A stretch of 22,590 nt of DNA from a virus. The notes below the pieces were generated by a model that saw only the letters and a program-made list of their open reading frames with translations, had not been told where the DNA came from and made no database searches. The position numbers were made by a program, and so were the translations under genes. Location of the stretch: the IMG/VR virus record IMGVR_UViG_3300028610_000693, positions 1-22,590 of that record. One strand, given 5' to 3'. Each line of letters begins with the position of its first letter. The first letter of the stretch is position 1. Below are positions 7,584 to 15,810 of the stretch, piece after piece.

Positions 7584-9968
7584 CTATTGGCCCGCTGCTG
7601 TTGGTGCTCCTAATTCGCCCGGTGGAGTGCCCCCGGTTCCCTGCGCTGGCTGGGACGCGGGTGCGCCTTCCGGAGATCCCGCCGCTCCCGAGCCATCCGG
7701 GTTGCTGGCGTCCGTAAACTGGTTGTCTCCGGCCTCTCCCTCGATGTTTCCATCGGGGTTGGCCTCTGCAGACTGTTGGGTCTTCACGAAGATGTTGATG
7801 ATGTGCATCTGCCGGTGCATCTGGAAATTTTGCTGGATAACCGGGTCGATGTTCAGGAACTCCGGAGACGACATAAACTCTTCGTGCGACAGGAGATGCA
7901 CGAGATCGTTGTACCACTCGAAGACCGGGATCTCCGTCGCAGGAACCCCCTGCAAGAGCTTCCCGTTCTCCTGGTCCGCCGTGATCCGGTGGACGCCACC
8001 GAACTTGCCAGCGCGACCCAAGTGGGGGAACTGGCTCAACTCGAAGAACGTCGCCACAGATTCCGGAGCGCCTGGAGGACCGAAGAGGCCGTTGGCGTAC
8101 AGCGCCGTGATGTTCTTCTGGCGCTCCCCGCGCCCCTCCGGGAGCATGGACTCCACATCCGCCAGCGCGTTCACTGAGCCTTCCTCGAACATCTCAGGCT
8201 GCACCATGATCGTCCGCGCCACGTTGTCCGTGCCAGCGTAGGAAAGGATCTGCTCCTCATCGTAGATGACTGGGAGGATCACCTTCCAGTCTTCGGCCAT
8301 GCGGGCGAACTCCTCTGCAGCCCGCCGCATCGTAGGCCCAAGGAACCGATCGCTGTTGAAGCGGAGTTCCTTCACGAGTTCGCCCGAAGCGTCCTCTGTG
8401 GGGGCGTCACCTTCGGTGCCTGCGAGGTTCCCGATATCGTCAATCTCCTGACGCATGAACTCGAGGGTCCGGTAAGCATCCTGCGAGAGCGGGGGCGGGG
8501 CGACCCACTCGAAGGGTGGAATCCGGTCGCGCCTCGAGACCTTCAGGTTCAGGCCGGGGCGGTTCGTAATCATCGACTCCTCAATGCCGCTGTTCGTGTC
8601 GATGACCTTGATCGGGTTGGCTGAGAGATTCGTGTGCTCGATGATGAGGGCAGCGACCTTGTTGAAGACCCTCTGGGGCTGATTCATGGCCTCTTGGGGC
8701 GTCGTACCCGCTGCAGGCCGTCCAGGGAGCCGAACGAAGTCAAACTTCCGTATAGGGCTCGCGCTCTGATACCTCACCGGCCTCGTGCTGTCGTGGAGAA
8801 CCTCTTTCCGGGTCAGGATGAGCAGCCTGCCACCGGGCTCCTCCGGGTTCTCGTCCATCCGAGCATACGGGGCGGGCCTGTGCCAGAGCGTGAAGACCTC
8901 CACCGTAGACTCCGGGATGCTCACGTCCGCCGAGAAGTCGGCACCGAACACCGCTGGATCTGCAGCCCCGAAGTACCCGTCACCGTAGGTGAGGCGCTCT
9001 GCGACCCCAGTGTCCCCTCCCCGGCTGCTGCCACCCTTCGGCGCCTGCTGTCCCTCGATCTTCACTTGGTAGGTCTCGAAGATTTCCGCTTGGGTTAGGA
9101 AGCTCCGGACCATGTGCCATCTCTTGTCCTGCCATGCGGCTGGACCCCACTCACCACGAACCTGCACAGGGTTCAGGACTTCGACCGCCAGGTCGCCCTT
9201 TCGCTCTGCAAATCCAGACTCAGGACCCATGGGTTGGCCGGTCTCTTGATCGAACTGGGGAAGACCCTCTTCGGTGAAGCCGATATTGCCCGCACCCTCT
9301 CCCTGGAACCCACGCAGAATCTCCTGCTGCTCAGGGTTGAGATCCTGCATATCCTCTTCGCCTGGCTGTCCCTCGAAGCGAATGAAGTCGCCTTTGCTCA
9401 GGTCGATCGTACTCTGCAGGTAGACCATGCCAGCGGGGATCAGCCACGCACTCGCACGGTCCCAGACCTCGGGCATCTTCACTTCCCGCCACTTCGTCTT
9501 GAAGATCACGTCCATGGTCTCCGCGAGCAGCGCGTCGATCCGGTCGGGTCCAGGCGTGAACGTGATGATGGGAGGGTTCTCAGTCATGCGAGCGTGCGTG
9601 AGGATGAACCACGTCAGCAGCCGGTTGAAGACCGGCCTCTGGCGCCACTTCTTTTCCTCGGCGGTCATCCACTGGGTCACGTCGATGAAGCGGCCCATAC
9701 GGGGGTTGAAGACCGACCATTGCTGCCCCGCCAGCATCCGGATGTTCTCCTCTACCTGGCGTATCCAACGCCGAAGAACGTCGTCCTGAGAGTCGTAGAG
9801 GAACGTGGCCCAGGCGATCCGATCGTCATCCCGCTCGTCCGCTGTCCCGTGACCGTTCTCGCTGTCCGCACGGATATCCGGGATCTGGTCGAACTCGAAC
9901 CGCTTGCCCAGGGCGAGCGTCCTGGCGCCTTCCGTGCCGCCTCCAAACCGAGATGATGCGAGTGCCAT
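7584..9968 (-). CDS. Portal protein (794 aa)
   Basis: This is the dodecameric head vertex through which DNA enters and leaves, and it is the docking point for terminase. Residues about 60-150 contain the typical portal front end: a coiled segment (DDVLRRWIRQVEENIRMLAG), then RPVFNRLLTWFILTHARMTE and ENPPIITFTPG. A later segment (QRVFNKVAALIIEHTNLSAN) and a helical stem region with LEFMRQEIDDIGNLAG follow. The last 60 or so residues are Gly, Pro, Ala and Gln rich and probably disordered. The length is at the upper end for portals. A GGGA-type ribosome site precedes the ATG. It is followed after 20 bases by the scaffold gene, the classic portal-scaffold-capsid order. Confidence 0.82.
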   Translation of the reverse strand: MALASSRFGGGTEGARTLALGKRFEFDQIPDIRADSENGHGTADERDDDRIAWATFLYDSQDDVLRRWIRQVEENIRMLAGQQWSVFNPRMGRFIDVTQWMTAEEKKWRQRPVFNRLLTWFILTHARMTENPPIITFTPGPDRIDALLAETMDVIFKTKWREVKMPEVWDRASAWLIPAGMVYLQSTIDLSKGDFIRFEGQPGEEDMQDLNPEQQEILRGFQGEGAGNIGFTEEGLPQFDQETGQPMGPESGFAERKGDLAVEVLNPVQVRGEWGPAAWQDKRWHMVRSFLTQAEIFETYQVKIEGQQAPKGGSSRGGDTGVAERLTYGDGYFGAADPAVFGADFSADVSIPESTVEVFTLWHRPAPYARMDENPEEPGGRLLILTRKEVLHDSTRPVRYQSASPIRKFDFVRLPGRPAAGTTPQEAMNQPQRVFNKVAALIIEHTNLSANPIKVIDTNSGIEESMITNRPGLNLKVSRRDRIPPFEWVAPPPLSQDAYRTLEFMRQEIDDIGNLAGTEGDAPTEDASGELVKELRFNSDRFLGPTMRRAAEEFARMAEDWKVILPVIYDEEQILSYAGTDNVARTIMVQPEMFEEGSVNALADVESMLPEGRGERQKNITALYANGLFGPPGAPESVATFFELSQFPHLGRAGKFGGVHRITADQENGKLLQGVPATEIPVFEWYNDLVHLLSHEEFMSSPEFLNIDPVIQQNFQMHRQMHIINIFVKTQQSAEANPDGNIEGEAGDNQFTDASNPDGSGAAGSPEGAPASQPAQGTGGTPPGELGAPTAAGQ

Positions 9969-9985
9969 TTTCCCTAAGCTCCTAT

Positions 9986-10639
9986 TTACATTCCAAGGCC
10001 AGCTTGGGCCACTTCAGGTTCAATCTCGAAGCCCCGCGCTATGCAGTCGTATCCGTCCACCCCTGACGTATCATCACGAACCGTGAGCCTGAGAACTTCG
10101 TCGCTGCCCGCCGCGAGCCTGATCCCCCACGGCAGGCCGAACATCCTCTGGAAGTCGAGCACCGGCAGGTAGCCCTCTGAGATCCCCACCACGTTGCCGC
10201 CACGGAACGCGGCTGTGCCATCACCGAAGGGTGGGTCACCCCCCGCCAGACGGACGTGATCGTAGTTCGATACCATGTCCGCCAGCAGGACCGTCTCACC
10301 CTGCCGGTCCCACTCGAAGAGGACCCCATCGGTCAGGGCACCGATGTTGCCGAACTGCGATAGGGTCGCGTTTTGGTCCGCGATGGAGAAAGCGACCGTC
10401 TTGATGTAGCGGTCTCGATCCGTGTCGGGCCGGATCTCGAAGAACACCGGATCGGCCAGAGTCCCGACGATCGCCATGTTGGCCGACCCAGCTTCGTCGG
10501 TGAAGAACTCGCTGAACGGGATCGCCTGGACCGTGTTCCCGAAAGGCGGCAGGCCGGTGTCCCTCGTTCTGAGGGCACCGAAGATATCAATGCCAGCCGA
10601 CCGCTTGGTCAGAAAATCCCGAAGACCGAACCCGAGCAT
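9986..10639 (-). CDS. Virion-type protein of unknown function (217 aa)
   Basis: The function is unknown. The start codon abuts the TAA of the upstream gene (TAAATG). The protein starts MLGFGLRDFLTKRSAGIDIF and is beta-rich, with segments such as DPVFFEIRPDTDRDRYIKTVAFSI and LRLTVRDDTSGVDGYDCIARGF. It has no membrane segment. Together with the preceding 198-aa gene it resembles the pairs of beta-rich proteins often found beside fibre genes in phages, and may be a structural or fibre-associated protein. This is inferred from composition and context. Confidence 0.72.
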   Translation of the reverse strand: MLGFGLRDFLTKRSAGIDIFGALRTRDTGLPPFGNTVQAIPFSEFFTDEAGSANMAIVGTLADPVFFEIRPDTDRDRYIKTVAFSIADQNATLSQFGNIGALTDGVLFEWDRQGETVLLADMVSNYDHVRLAGGDPPFGDGTAAFRGGNVVGISEGYLPVLDFQRMFGLPWGIRLAAGSDEVLRLTVRDDTSGVDGYDCIARGFEIEPEVAQAGLGM

Positions 10640-11236
10640 TTACGTGAAGACCTCGATGGGCTCCATGTGGAACCGGAAGGCCAGCGAGGCTGTGATGGCT
10701 CCACCAGTCGGGTTCTGGTACGCGAAGTACGCGCTGTCCAGACGACCCAGGCGAACCGCGTTCTTCAGGTCCAACGTGCCCGCAGGAACCGACCGGATGA
10801 ACGACGCGACCTCTTCGCCACCCGTGAGCCCTGTGAGCCCCACCACGCCGGTCTCGTCCCAGACGTGAGCCTCCACGTCCGCATCTCTGGTCGAGGAGAA
10901 GTTCCGGTTCGCCGCGACGATAGCCTCGTTCGCTCCAATGACCCCCAGGACCGGATTCTTCACCAAGTACAGGATCATCCCTGCCCCGCCCTCCGTGGCG
11001 GTGAAGCCGTCCGCGACCAGGATCTTCGACTCCGACAGATTCCTGACGTACATAAGGGGGCCGTCATCTGCAGCCGCGAACGAGAGTACGCGGTTCGTGC
11101 CTTGGGACGTAGCGAGCGTAAACGCCTCGCCGTCGCGTGAGGCTGCGGCCTCCAAAGACTCCTGAATCCCCTGCGTCCGCAGCCGACCATCTGCTACCCG
11201 TGCGCCCTGTGCGGTGATCGGATCTCTAATGAACAT
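10640..11236 (-). CDS. Virion-type protein of unknown function (198 aa)
   Basis: I place the start at the ATG encoding MFIRDPITAQGARVADGRLR because a GGAG site lies upstream inside the end of the 54-aa gene; an alternative upstream start would add 15 unconserved-looking residues. The opening pattern of Asp-Pro, Gly-x-x-Ala-Arg-Val and a short linker to Leu-Arg-Thr recalls N-termini of beta-rich virion proteins found in other tailed phages, though I cannot name a family. The rest is beta-sandwich-like, with FAYQNPTGGAITASLAFRF near the C-terminus. It overlaps the preceding small gene by 11 bases. Confidence 0.72.
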   Translation of the reverse strand: MFIRDPITAQGARVADGRLRTQGIQESLEAAASRDGEAFTLATSQGTNRVLSFAAADDGPLMYVRNLSESKILVADGFTATEGGAGMILYLVKNPVLGVIGANEAIVAANRNFSSTRDADVEAHVWDETGVVGLTGLTGGEEVASFIRSVPAGTLDLKNAVRLGRLDSAYFAYQNPTGGAITASLAFRFHMEPIEVFT

Positions 11237-11390
11237 CGTTTTCCATCTCCTCGTCGGTTGCGACCTCCCAGTGCTTCTCAATTCTGAGCAGCACCTTCAG
11301 AATCTCCTCCAGCAGAGCCCTGGTTTTGTTGTTCTCTTCCTGGATGCCTTGCAGTACCTCGAGCGCGTCTGCTCCGGGGTCGAAGCTCAC
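11226..11390 (-). CDS. Small coiled-coil protein (54 aa)
   Basis: This short gene fills what would otherwise be a gap. It starts with GTG, overlapping the TGA of the 399-aa fibre-like gene as GTGA, and ends TAG, overlapping the next gene by 11 bases. The protein starts MSFDPGADALEVLQGIQEEN and continues with NKTRALLEEILKVLLRIEKH, a regular heptad pattern of Leu and Ile typical of a coiled coil. Coupled start and stop codons on both sides support that it is translated. It may trimerise or dimerise next to the fibre product. The function is unknown. Confidence 0.65.
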   Translation of the reverse strand: MSFDPGADALEVLQGIQEENNKTRALLEEILKVLLRIEKHWEVATDEEMENDVH

Positions 11391-12586
11391 TGGATGAACC
11401 ACCCAGCGCCGTCACTCACCAGCGTGAACGACAGGTTGCTTCTCCGCATAATTGCAGCCTCAAAGCCGTCGATCAACTGGCCTGGCACAGAGGGCGTGAG
11501 AGTGACAAAGGGATCACCGAACCCAGACCCGATGATCTTGAAGTGTAGTTGGTCAGTGAACCCGGCTGCAAAATGGGCCGCTGCGTCTGGGACCTGAACC
11601 TCCACAGAGCCCAGGGATATATCTACGTTGGTGTGCCAGTCGGTGGCAACCAGTGTGTATGGCGTATCCGCAGCCGTGATCGTGCGAATGCCGCGACGGG
11701 TCTGGTTCTCGAGGGTCGTGACGCCTTCGACATTGACGGTGGACTCGAACACGGCTGCAGCCTGGAACGTCGCGAGCGCCTGGAAGATCGCAGCAGCCTC
11801 GAACGTCGCGAGCCCCTCGACGTTGAGCGTGGACTCCATGACCACGGCACCCAGGAAGAAGGCCAGGGCCTCGGCGGTGAATGTCCCGCCTACCATGAGG
11901 GTCTCTATGACCTGAAGGTCTTCGTTGATGATCGCATCGCGGCCAACGAAGAGATCCTGGGTGACATCCAGGTCTCTCGGGAAAGTGTAGTCCAGGAGCA
12001 GCCCCAGTACGCCGAAGGTCCCTGGCGTGATCTGGGCCGCATTGATGACGAGTTCCCCCTCCCATTGCTTGACGACCTCGAGCGGAACTTGGGAGCCCAG
12101 GATGACTCCAAGGATCTCTGGGAACGTGATCCCACCAGGACCGCCTGAGACGGGTGCGCCGCCAATCTCAGGGCGGCTGTCGATGTAGGTGCTCCCAACG
12201 AATGCCCCGTTCCTGGCGCCGATCTGGGCCATCGGAATGAAGCCGTCGTGGGTGAAGCCGGTGGTGTTGACGACCACGTTCCCTATGTCCGAACGCTCGA
12301 TGAAATTCGTCTCACCATCGACCAAGGTTACGGAGGTTCCCCCGTTCTCCTCGTCCGCGCTGTCGGGGATGAGCACCCACGCATCGACCCCGTTGTCGAT
12401 GTAGCCACCGTGGTAGGAGTACCGGAGATCCAGCGAGTTGAAGCGGTCCCAGGCGAAGGGCCTGAAGACCATGGCCTCCAGGAGTTGGGTGACTCGGAAT
12501 ACGCGCTGAGAGGCTAGGTCGTCAGCGTCAGCATCCCATCCCCTGGGGAACCCCTTCTCTGATACTTCCTCGCCGGAAAACGGCAC
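11387..12586 (-). CDS. Fibre-like virion protein with beta-repeat region (399 aa)
   Basis: This is probably a trimeric fibre or spike component. Residues about 205-294 consist of short repeats of 6-7 residues. They begin with DLDVTQDLFVGRDAII, continue through LMVGGTFTAEAL and ESTLNVEG, then two near-identical units LATFEAAAIFQA and LATFQAAAVFES, then ESTVNVEG and VTTLEN. This strand-turn periodicity is typical of triple-beta-helix fibre shafts. The N-terminal 200 residues would be the attachment domain. The C-terminal 100 residues, ending SFTLVSDGAGWFIQ, form a separate beta-rich domain. The start is GTG directly abutting the upstream TAG. Host receptor binding is possible but unproven. Confidence 0.72.
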   Translation of the reverse strand: MPFSGEEVSEKGFPRGWDADADDLASQRVFRVTQLLEAMVFRPFAWDRFNSLDLRYSYHGGYIDNGVDAWVLIPDSADEENGGTSVTLVDGETNFIERSDIGNVVVNTTGFTHDGFIPMAQIGARNGAFVGSTYIDSRPEIGGAPVSGGPGGITFPEILGVILGSQVPLEVVKQWEGELVINAAQITPGTFGVLGLLLDYTFPRDLDVTQDLFVGRDAIINEDLQVIETLMVGGTFTAEALAFFLGAVVMESTLNVEGLATFEAAAIFQALATFQAAAVFESTVNVEGVTTLENQTRRGIRTITAADTPYTLVATDWHTNVDISLGSVEVQVPDAAAHFAAGFTDQLHFKIIGSGFGDPFVTLTPSVPGQLIDGFEAAIMRRSNLSFTLVSDGAGWFIQ

Positions 12587-13012
12587 CTAGCTGCTCTGGC
12601 CGAGATTCGTACCCATGATATCGAAGAAGATGACCTCACCGGCACCAGCCGGATCGAGGGCGATTCTCAGCCAGTTCTCACCGACGTGTTCGGCGGCTGT
12701 GATGTCCAGCGTGAACTCAACATCGTCAACCCAGGCCGTGCCGCTTGCAGCCGGTTCAGAGGTCGTATACTCCTTGGCGAGCGGTAGATCATCCGGGTTC
12801 TTCTGACGCGCTGGCCTGGCGAACGCGAGGTCAACCACACCAGCAGTACCTTCGATTCTCCCACGGATTCGGATGGCCCCCCACTGGATGATGGGAACGA
12901 ACACCACCTTGATATCGTCCACGTCAACGATCTGGAGCAGGTCTGGGAAGGGGCTTCTGGCTGACTTGGCCTTCGGGAAGGGACGCTTCAGGCGGGTTGG
13001 CTCTTCAGGCAT
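12587..13012 (-). CDS. Beta-rich protein of unknown function (141 aa)
   Basis: The function is unknown. The N-terminal 25 residues are basic and Pro-rich (MPEEPTRLKRPFPKAKSARS), followed by a beta-sandwich-like body with VDVDDIKVVFVPIIQWGAIRIRG split by short turns. It has no membrane segment. It is the first gene after an 80-base intergenic stretch that contains possible control sequences, so it may head its own transcript. It abuts the fibre-like gene (TAG then GTG), which suggests a role in fibre assembly or attachment. That link is an inference from position. Confidence 0.7.
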   Translation of the reverse strand: MPEEPTRLKRPFPKAKSARSPFPDLLQIVDVDDIKVVFVPIIQWGAIRIRGRIEGTAGVVDLAFARPARQKNPDDLPLAKEYTTSEPAASGTAWVDDVEFTLDITAAEHVGENWLRIALDPAGAGEVIFFDIMGTNLGQSS

Positions 13013-13019
13013 GATACGC

Positions 13020-13065
13020 TCGCTTGTTGGTGTGGGTCGCTTGTGTGGCGTATGGCCTACTTATA
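13020..13065 (-). promoter_or_regulatory. Intergenic stretch with direct repeats and -10-like box
   Basis: This is one of the few real gaps in the late unit (13013-13091). On the plus strand TCGCTTGT occurs at 13020-13027 and again at 13037-13044, a 17-base spacing. On the minus strand a TATAAG box (13060-13065) lies just upstream of the repeats, with no convincing -35 before it. It could be an internal late promoter with an operator, placed directly after the LuxR-type HTH gene. Only the repeats and the box are seen; the role is inferred. Confidence 0.3.
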
Positions 13066-13091
13066 CAACGAAACCGTCACCCGCGCACCAT

Positions 13092-13361
13092 CTAGGTTCT
13101 GGGACCGGGCATCCAGCCGTCCCCGGTAAGCTGGTGGAGACGCGCCCCTCGAGCCCAAAACTGCAGCTTCGTTCTGGGTTTGAGGATCTCATCTCCGGGG
13201 ATTTTATTCGCCGCGTTCTTGGCGTGAAAGTTCACTGTAGACCGCTTGATACTTAGCCTTTTGCCGATCTGGGAGTAGCTCTCTCCACGGATCACCATGG
13301 CCGCGACGAGGTTCTCCATCGTGGTGAACTTCTTTAGCAGCTTGATTCTCTCGCGCCTCAT
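13092..13361 (-). CDS. LuxR-type helix-turn-helix protein (89 aa)
   Basis: Residues about 20-55 read as a LuxR/GerE-type helix-turn-helix: VIRGESYSQIGKRLSIKRST followed by VNFHAKNAANKIPGD. It has the characteristic Gly, Ile-Gly-x-x-Leu, Ser-Thr-Val and His positions and no receiver or ligand domain. The segment after the HTH (KLQFWARGARLHQLTG) resembles that of other small phage HTH proteins found near terminase genes. It may regulate late transcription or bind packaging DNA as a TerS-like protein; the sequence does not separate these. The start overlaps the upstream stop as ATGA. It lies two genes downstream of TerL, and the gap after it contains direct repeats that could be its target. Confidence 0.72.
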   Translation of the reverse strand: MRRERIKLLKKFTTMENLVAAMVIRGESYSQIGKRLSIKRSTVNFHAKNAANKIPGDEILKPRTKLQFWARGARLHQLTGDGWMPGPRT

Positions 13362-13753
13362 GGCATCTCCGGTCCTTCTGCAGCCAGCATCCTCTCAACC
13401 TCGTCCCTCGCCTGCTCTTTACTCAACTGCTCCCCCGATTCTCTCGCGACTTCGAGTAGGTAGTTGACCCCGTTCTCGATGGTGTCCTCATCGAACTCTA
13501 GCTTGCCGTTGTCCTCTGGGCCAGACCTCGTAACCCGTGTCCCCATAAGACTTTGCAGCTTGTCGATCTCCTCCTCAATCCGGTCCTCGGCATTGGGATC
13601 GACCCAGGACGTGGCTTTTGCAGAGGGTTCGGACTGGCCGTAGGCCCTGTAGTTTTCGATGAACTTCCTGGCACGCCTCTCACCGTTCAGCATCCCAACC
13701 GCGAAACCCGCGATCAGCCAGCCCACGAGGCCAAAAACGCCTACCCAGGTCAT
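13358..13753 (-). CDS. Membrane-anchored charged protein (131 aa)
   Basis: One N-terminal transmembrane segment (residues 3-21, TWVGVFGLVGWLIAGFAVG) is followed by RRAR, so the body probably lies in the cytoplasm. Residues 50-131 are acidic and helical (DRIEEEIDKLQSL, LLEVARESGEQLSKEQARDE) and may form a coiled coil. The family and function are unknown. Its start overlaps the previous stop as ATGA and its stop overlaps the HTH gene in the same way. A membrane protein here, between terminase and structural genes, could belong to lysis or to superinfection exclusion. Both are guesses. Confidence 0.7.
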   Translation of the reverse strand: MTWVGVFGLVGWLIAGFAVGMLNGERRARKFIENYRAYGQSEPSAKATSWVDPNAEDRIEEEIDKLQSLMGTRVTRSGPEDNGKLEFDEDTIENGVNYLLEVARESGEQLSKEQARDEVERMLAAEGPEMP

Positions 13754-14019
13754 AGCTTGATGATGGGGCTGTGGTCCTCTTTCTCCACGTTCTCGCGCTC
13801 CTCCCGGATCGTCTCCCGGATCGCCCGTCGCAGCCCGAAGTCGAGAACCTTCATCGCCTCGTGAACGTCGATCTTCTGGGCGTAGAGGGCCAAAACCTGC
13901 ACAAGCTCCTGGCGGGTGACCCTGAAGCCCATCTTTGCAGGGGCGAAATACTGGGAGAGTGGTTCGTCGCCCACCAGCGCCATCGGCTCGCCTTCTCCGT
14001 TCGGTTTTTCGTCACTCAT
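13750..14019 (-). CDS. Small helical protein of unknown function (89 aa)
   Basis: This is a soluble protein with a disordered acidic N-terminus (MSDEKPNGEGEP) and a helical C-terminal half (TRQELVQVLALYAQK, then LRRAIRETIREERENVEKED). No recognised motif is visible. It is translated with TerL through an ATGA overlap at its start and passes on to the next gene by another ATGA. Being next to TerL, it could support packaging, but that is only positional evidence. Confidence 0.68.
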   Translation of the reverse strand: MSDEKPNGEGEPMALVGDEPLSQYFAPAKMGFRVTRQELVQVLALYAQKIDVHEAMKVLDFGLRRAIRETIREERENVEKEDHSPIIKL

Positions 14020-15515
14020 AGCATCCCATCTACGTATAGGTCGTGGAACTCTTTGTCCTGGGGTTTGTCTAGTGTAAGCGAACTCGTGTGTCTGCGCGAC
14101 TGCTCCATCTCGTACTGGAGCGTTGTGCGACTGAACGCCCGCACTTCCTGGTCCTTCCAGGTGGACCTCGCACGCCCAGGACGGGACGCCAGCGCGTACC
14201 GGGTCTCATCGTAGAAGTCGTCCCCTCCCTCGCCTGTGATCGGGTCTGCGCTGACCTTCAGGGCGTCCTCCGGGTCGTCCGGATTGATGATGATGTTCTG
14301 CATGTTCTCGAAGCACTTCATGTTTCCCGGCGTGTCCATCATGTAGAAGTTCGGCTCGCCGTCACCGCCCGCCAGACGGCCCTTGTAGGCGATCTGCTCT
14401 CGGAAATTTCGGAGTCCAGCGTAGCGAGCCACGGACGCCCGTGTCATGTGGATGCCAATCTCCGCGAACCTCTCATATGTCGAGGGTGTCGTGTCGTCCC
14501 TACGGGCTCCATGGTGCGCCCAGCAGTCGTGACCAGCGACGATGTAATCGAACTTGTCCACATCGAAGTGGTGATTGATCGCTTCTCCGATCAGCCGGTC
14601 GGACATGAGGCGCCCGGTCATGGTGTTGACCTTGAAGATCACGCCATCCTCGTTCACCGCGTAATGGCCGAAGACCCACGGGTGAGAGAAGCCCCAGTCG
14701 AAGGCCCCGAACTGTATCCAGTTGGCAGGGATATTGAACTCCTGAACGATGTGAACGTCCTCGCTCAACTCGTCAAGCGCCATCCCGAAACCGGCGTCCC
14801 AGTCCCCGTAGAGAAGCTGCCTTCGGAGCATCTCGGGGAGGGAGAACAGCTTCGCCATGTAGACCGCATCATTCGCGTAGACCGGGTTGTCCGTCACTCG
14901 AGCGGGGATGAAACGTCGGCTCATCGTCGCGACCAGCCCTCCAGGCATCTTGTACTGGTACTTGTAGATGATCTCGCCGTTTTTCCCGCACTTGTCGATG
15001 AACCTGCGCTTGATCCAGGGGTGCCCCGGCTTTCCGGGGTTGGCAGAGCCACGCATCATCAGGAGCACGTCGGGGTTCGGGCAGCGGTTCTCGGCCATGA
15101 GCATGACCCACACGTTCTCGTCCTGCACGTCACCGACCTCATCGAAGCCAATGTAGGCCCATTCCTGCCCGTGGTAACGCTGAACCTCGTCTTTCGTTTT
15201 GCAATACCCGAATTGCAGAATGCCACCCCCGGAAAACGTCCAACGCTTGAGATCCCCGGCCCATTTCGGGGGATTGGCCATCTGGGGGAACGACCGCTGC
15301 GATCGGTCGATGAGTTCCTGGACTTCGGGGAAAGTCTGCCTGAGAATCAGGGCTTTGTACATCGGGAGATGGATCTGCCCCAAGCCTGCGAAGAGGATCG
15401 CGTCAGACTTCGCACAGCCCTTCGCGCCGCCGTAGAGTACCTCGGTCTCCCCGGCTGCACAGAAGTCGGTCTGAGGTACGCTGTTGGGCTCCCAGACCGT
15501 CCTCTCTTCGGTCAC
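14016..15515 (-). CDS. Terminase large subunit, ATPase and nuclease (499 aa)
   Basis: This is the packaging motor that cuts concatemeric DNA and pumps it through the portal. The ATPase domain has a Walker A at residues 29-37 (GGAKGCAKS), a Walker B with catalytic Glu at 121-126 (YIGFDE) and a coupling motif around 155-160 (RGSANP). The C-terminal RNase H-like nuclease has acidic residues in AFDWGF (Asp273), AGHDCW (Asp330) and DDFYDETRYAL (Asp432, Asp433, Asp436). The length is normal for TerL. The start is GTG, four bases after the upstream stop, with only a weak ribosome site, so translation is probably coupled. The family is certain; the packaging type (cos, pac or terminal repeat) cannot be read from the sequence. 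Confidence 0.93.
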   Translation of the reverse strand: MTEERTVWEPNSVPQTDFCAAGETEVLYGGAKGCAKSDAILFAGLGQIHLPMYKALILRQTFPEVQELIDRSQRSFPQMANPPKWAGDLKRWTFSGGGILQFGYCKTKDEVQRYHGQEWAYIGFDEVGDVQDENVWVMLMAENRCPNPDVLLMMRGSANPGKPGHPWIKRRFIDKCGKNGEIIYKYQYKMPGGLVATMSRRFIPARVTDNPVYANDAVYMAKLFSLPEMLRRQLLYGDWDAGFGMALDELSEDVHIVQEFNIPANWIQFGAFDWGFSHPWVFGHYAVNEDGVIFKVNTMTGRLMSDRLIGEAINHHFDVDKFDYIVAGHDCWAHHGARRDDTTPSTYERFAEIGIHMTRASVARYAGLRNFREQIAYKGRLAGGDGEPNFYMMDTPGNMKCFENMQNIIINPDDPEDALKVSADPITGEGGDDFYDETRYALASRPGRARSTWKDQEVRAFSRTTLQYEMEQSRRHTSSLTLDKPQDKEFHDLYVDGML

Positions 15516-15519
15516 GGCG

Positions 15520-15810
15520 TCACAGGTCCCGGAGAACCTGCCTCTGTTCAGGGGTCAACTCGTCACTGGGCTCAGGATCGGGCTCAGGTTCCTCGTATAT
15601 CTCGCCAAAGTCAACCCTCGCCCACTCTCCCTGGTCGTTCTCTTCGGGATCGGGGATGTAGCTCCGCTCGTCCCTTTCGACCTGCTCCTCGATCTCACGC
15701 CTGACCCGCGCCTTCATGGCCTTGACGAGCGAAGATGGGATCTCGGGCGGGGGCTTGTAGGCCCCACCCAAGACTCTCGGCCCTAGATGATCGTCCCCGA
15801 ACCCCGGCAC
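15520..15810 (-). CDS. Small acidic protein upstream of TerL (96 aa)
   Basis: The function is unknown. A helical basic stretch (SSLVKAMKARVRREIEEQVE) in the middle is followed by an acidic Pro/Glu-rich stretch (EIYEEPEPDPEPSDE) and a short C-terminal helix. The GTG start overlaps the upstream TAG by one base (TAGTG). The slot directly before TerL is where many phages encode the small terminase, so a TerS role is possible. The protein is short and lacks a clear DNA-binding motif, and the HTH gene at 13092 and the gene at 19453 are alternative TerS candidates. Confidence 0.68.
   Translation of the reverse strand: MPGFGDDHLGPRVLGGAYKPPPEIPSSLVKAMKARVRREIEEQVERDERSYIPDPEENDQGEWARVDFGEIYEEPEPDPEPSDELTPEQRQVLRDL

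Noticed and set aside
9114-9956. Plus-strand frame of 280 codons opposite the portal gene
   Set aside because: It lies antisense to a clear portal gene. The composition is atypical and there is no motif or ribosome site.
14088-15704. Long plus-strand frame of 538 codons opposite TerL
   Set aside because: It is a mirror of the well-supported terminase gene and its neighbour, has an Arg/Val/His-rich random-looking composition, and no ribosome site.
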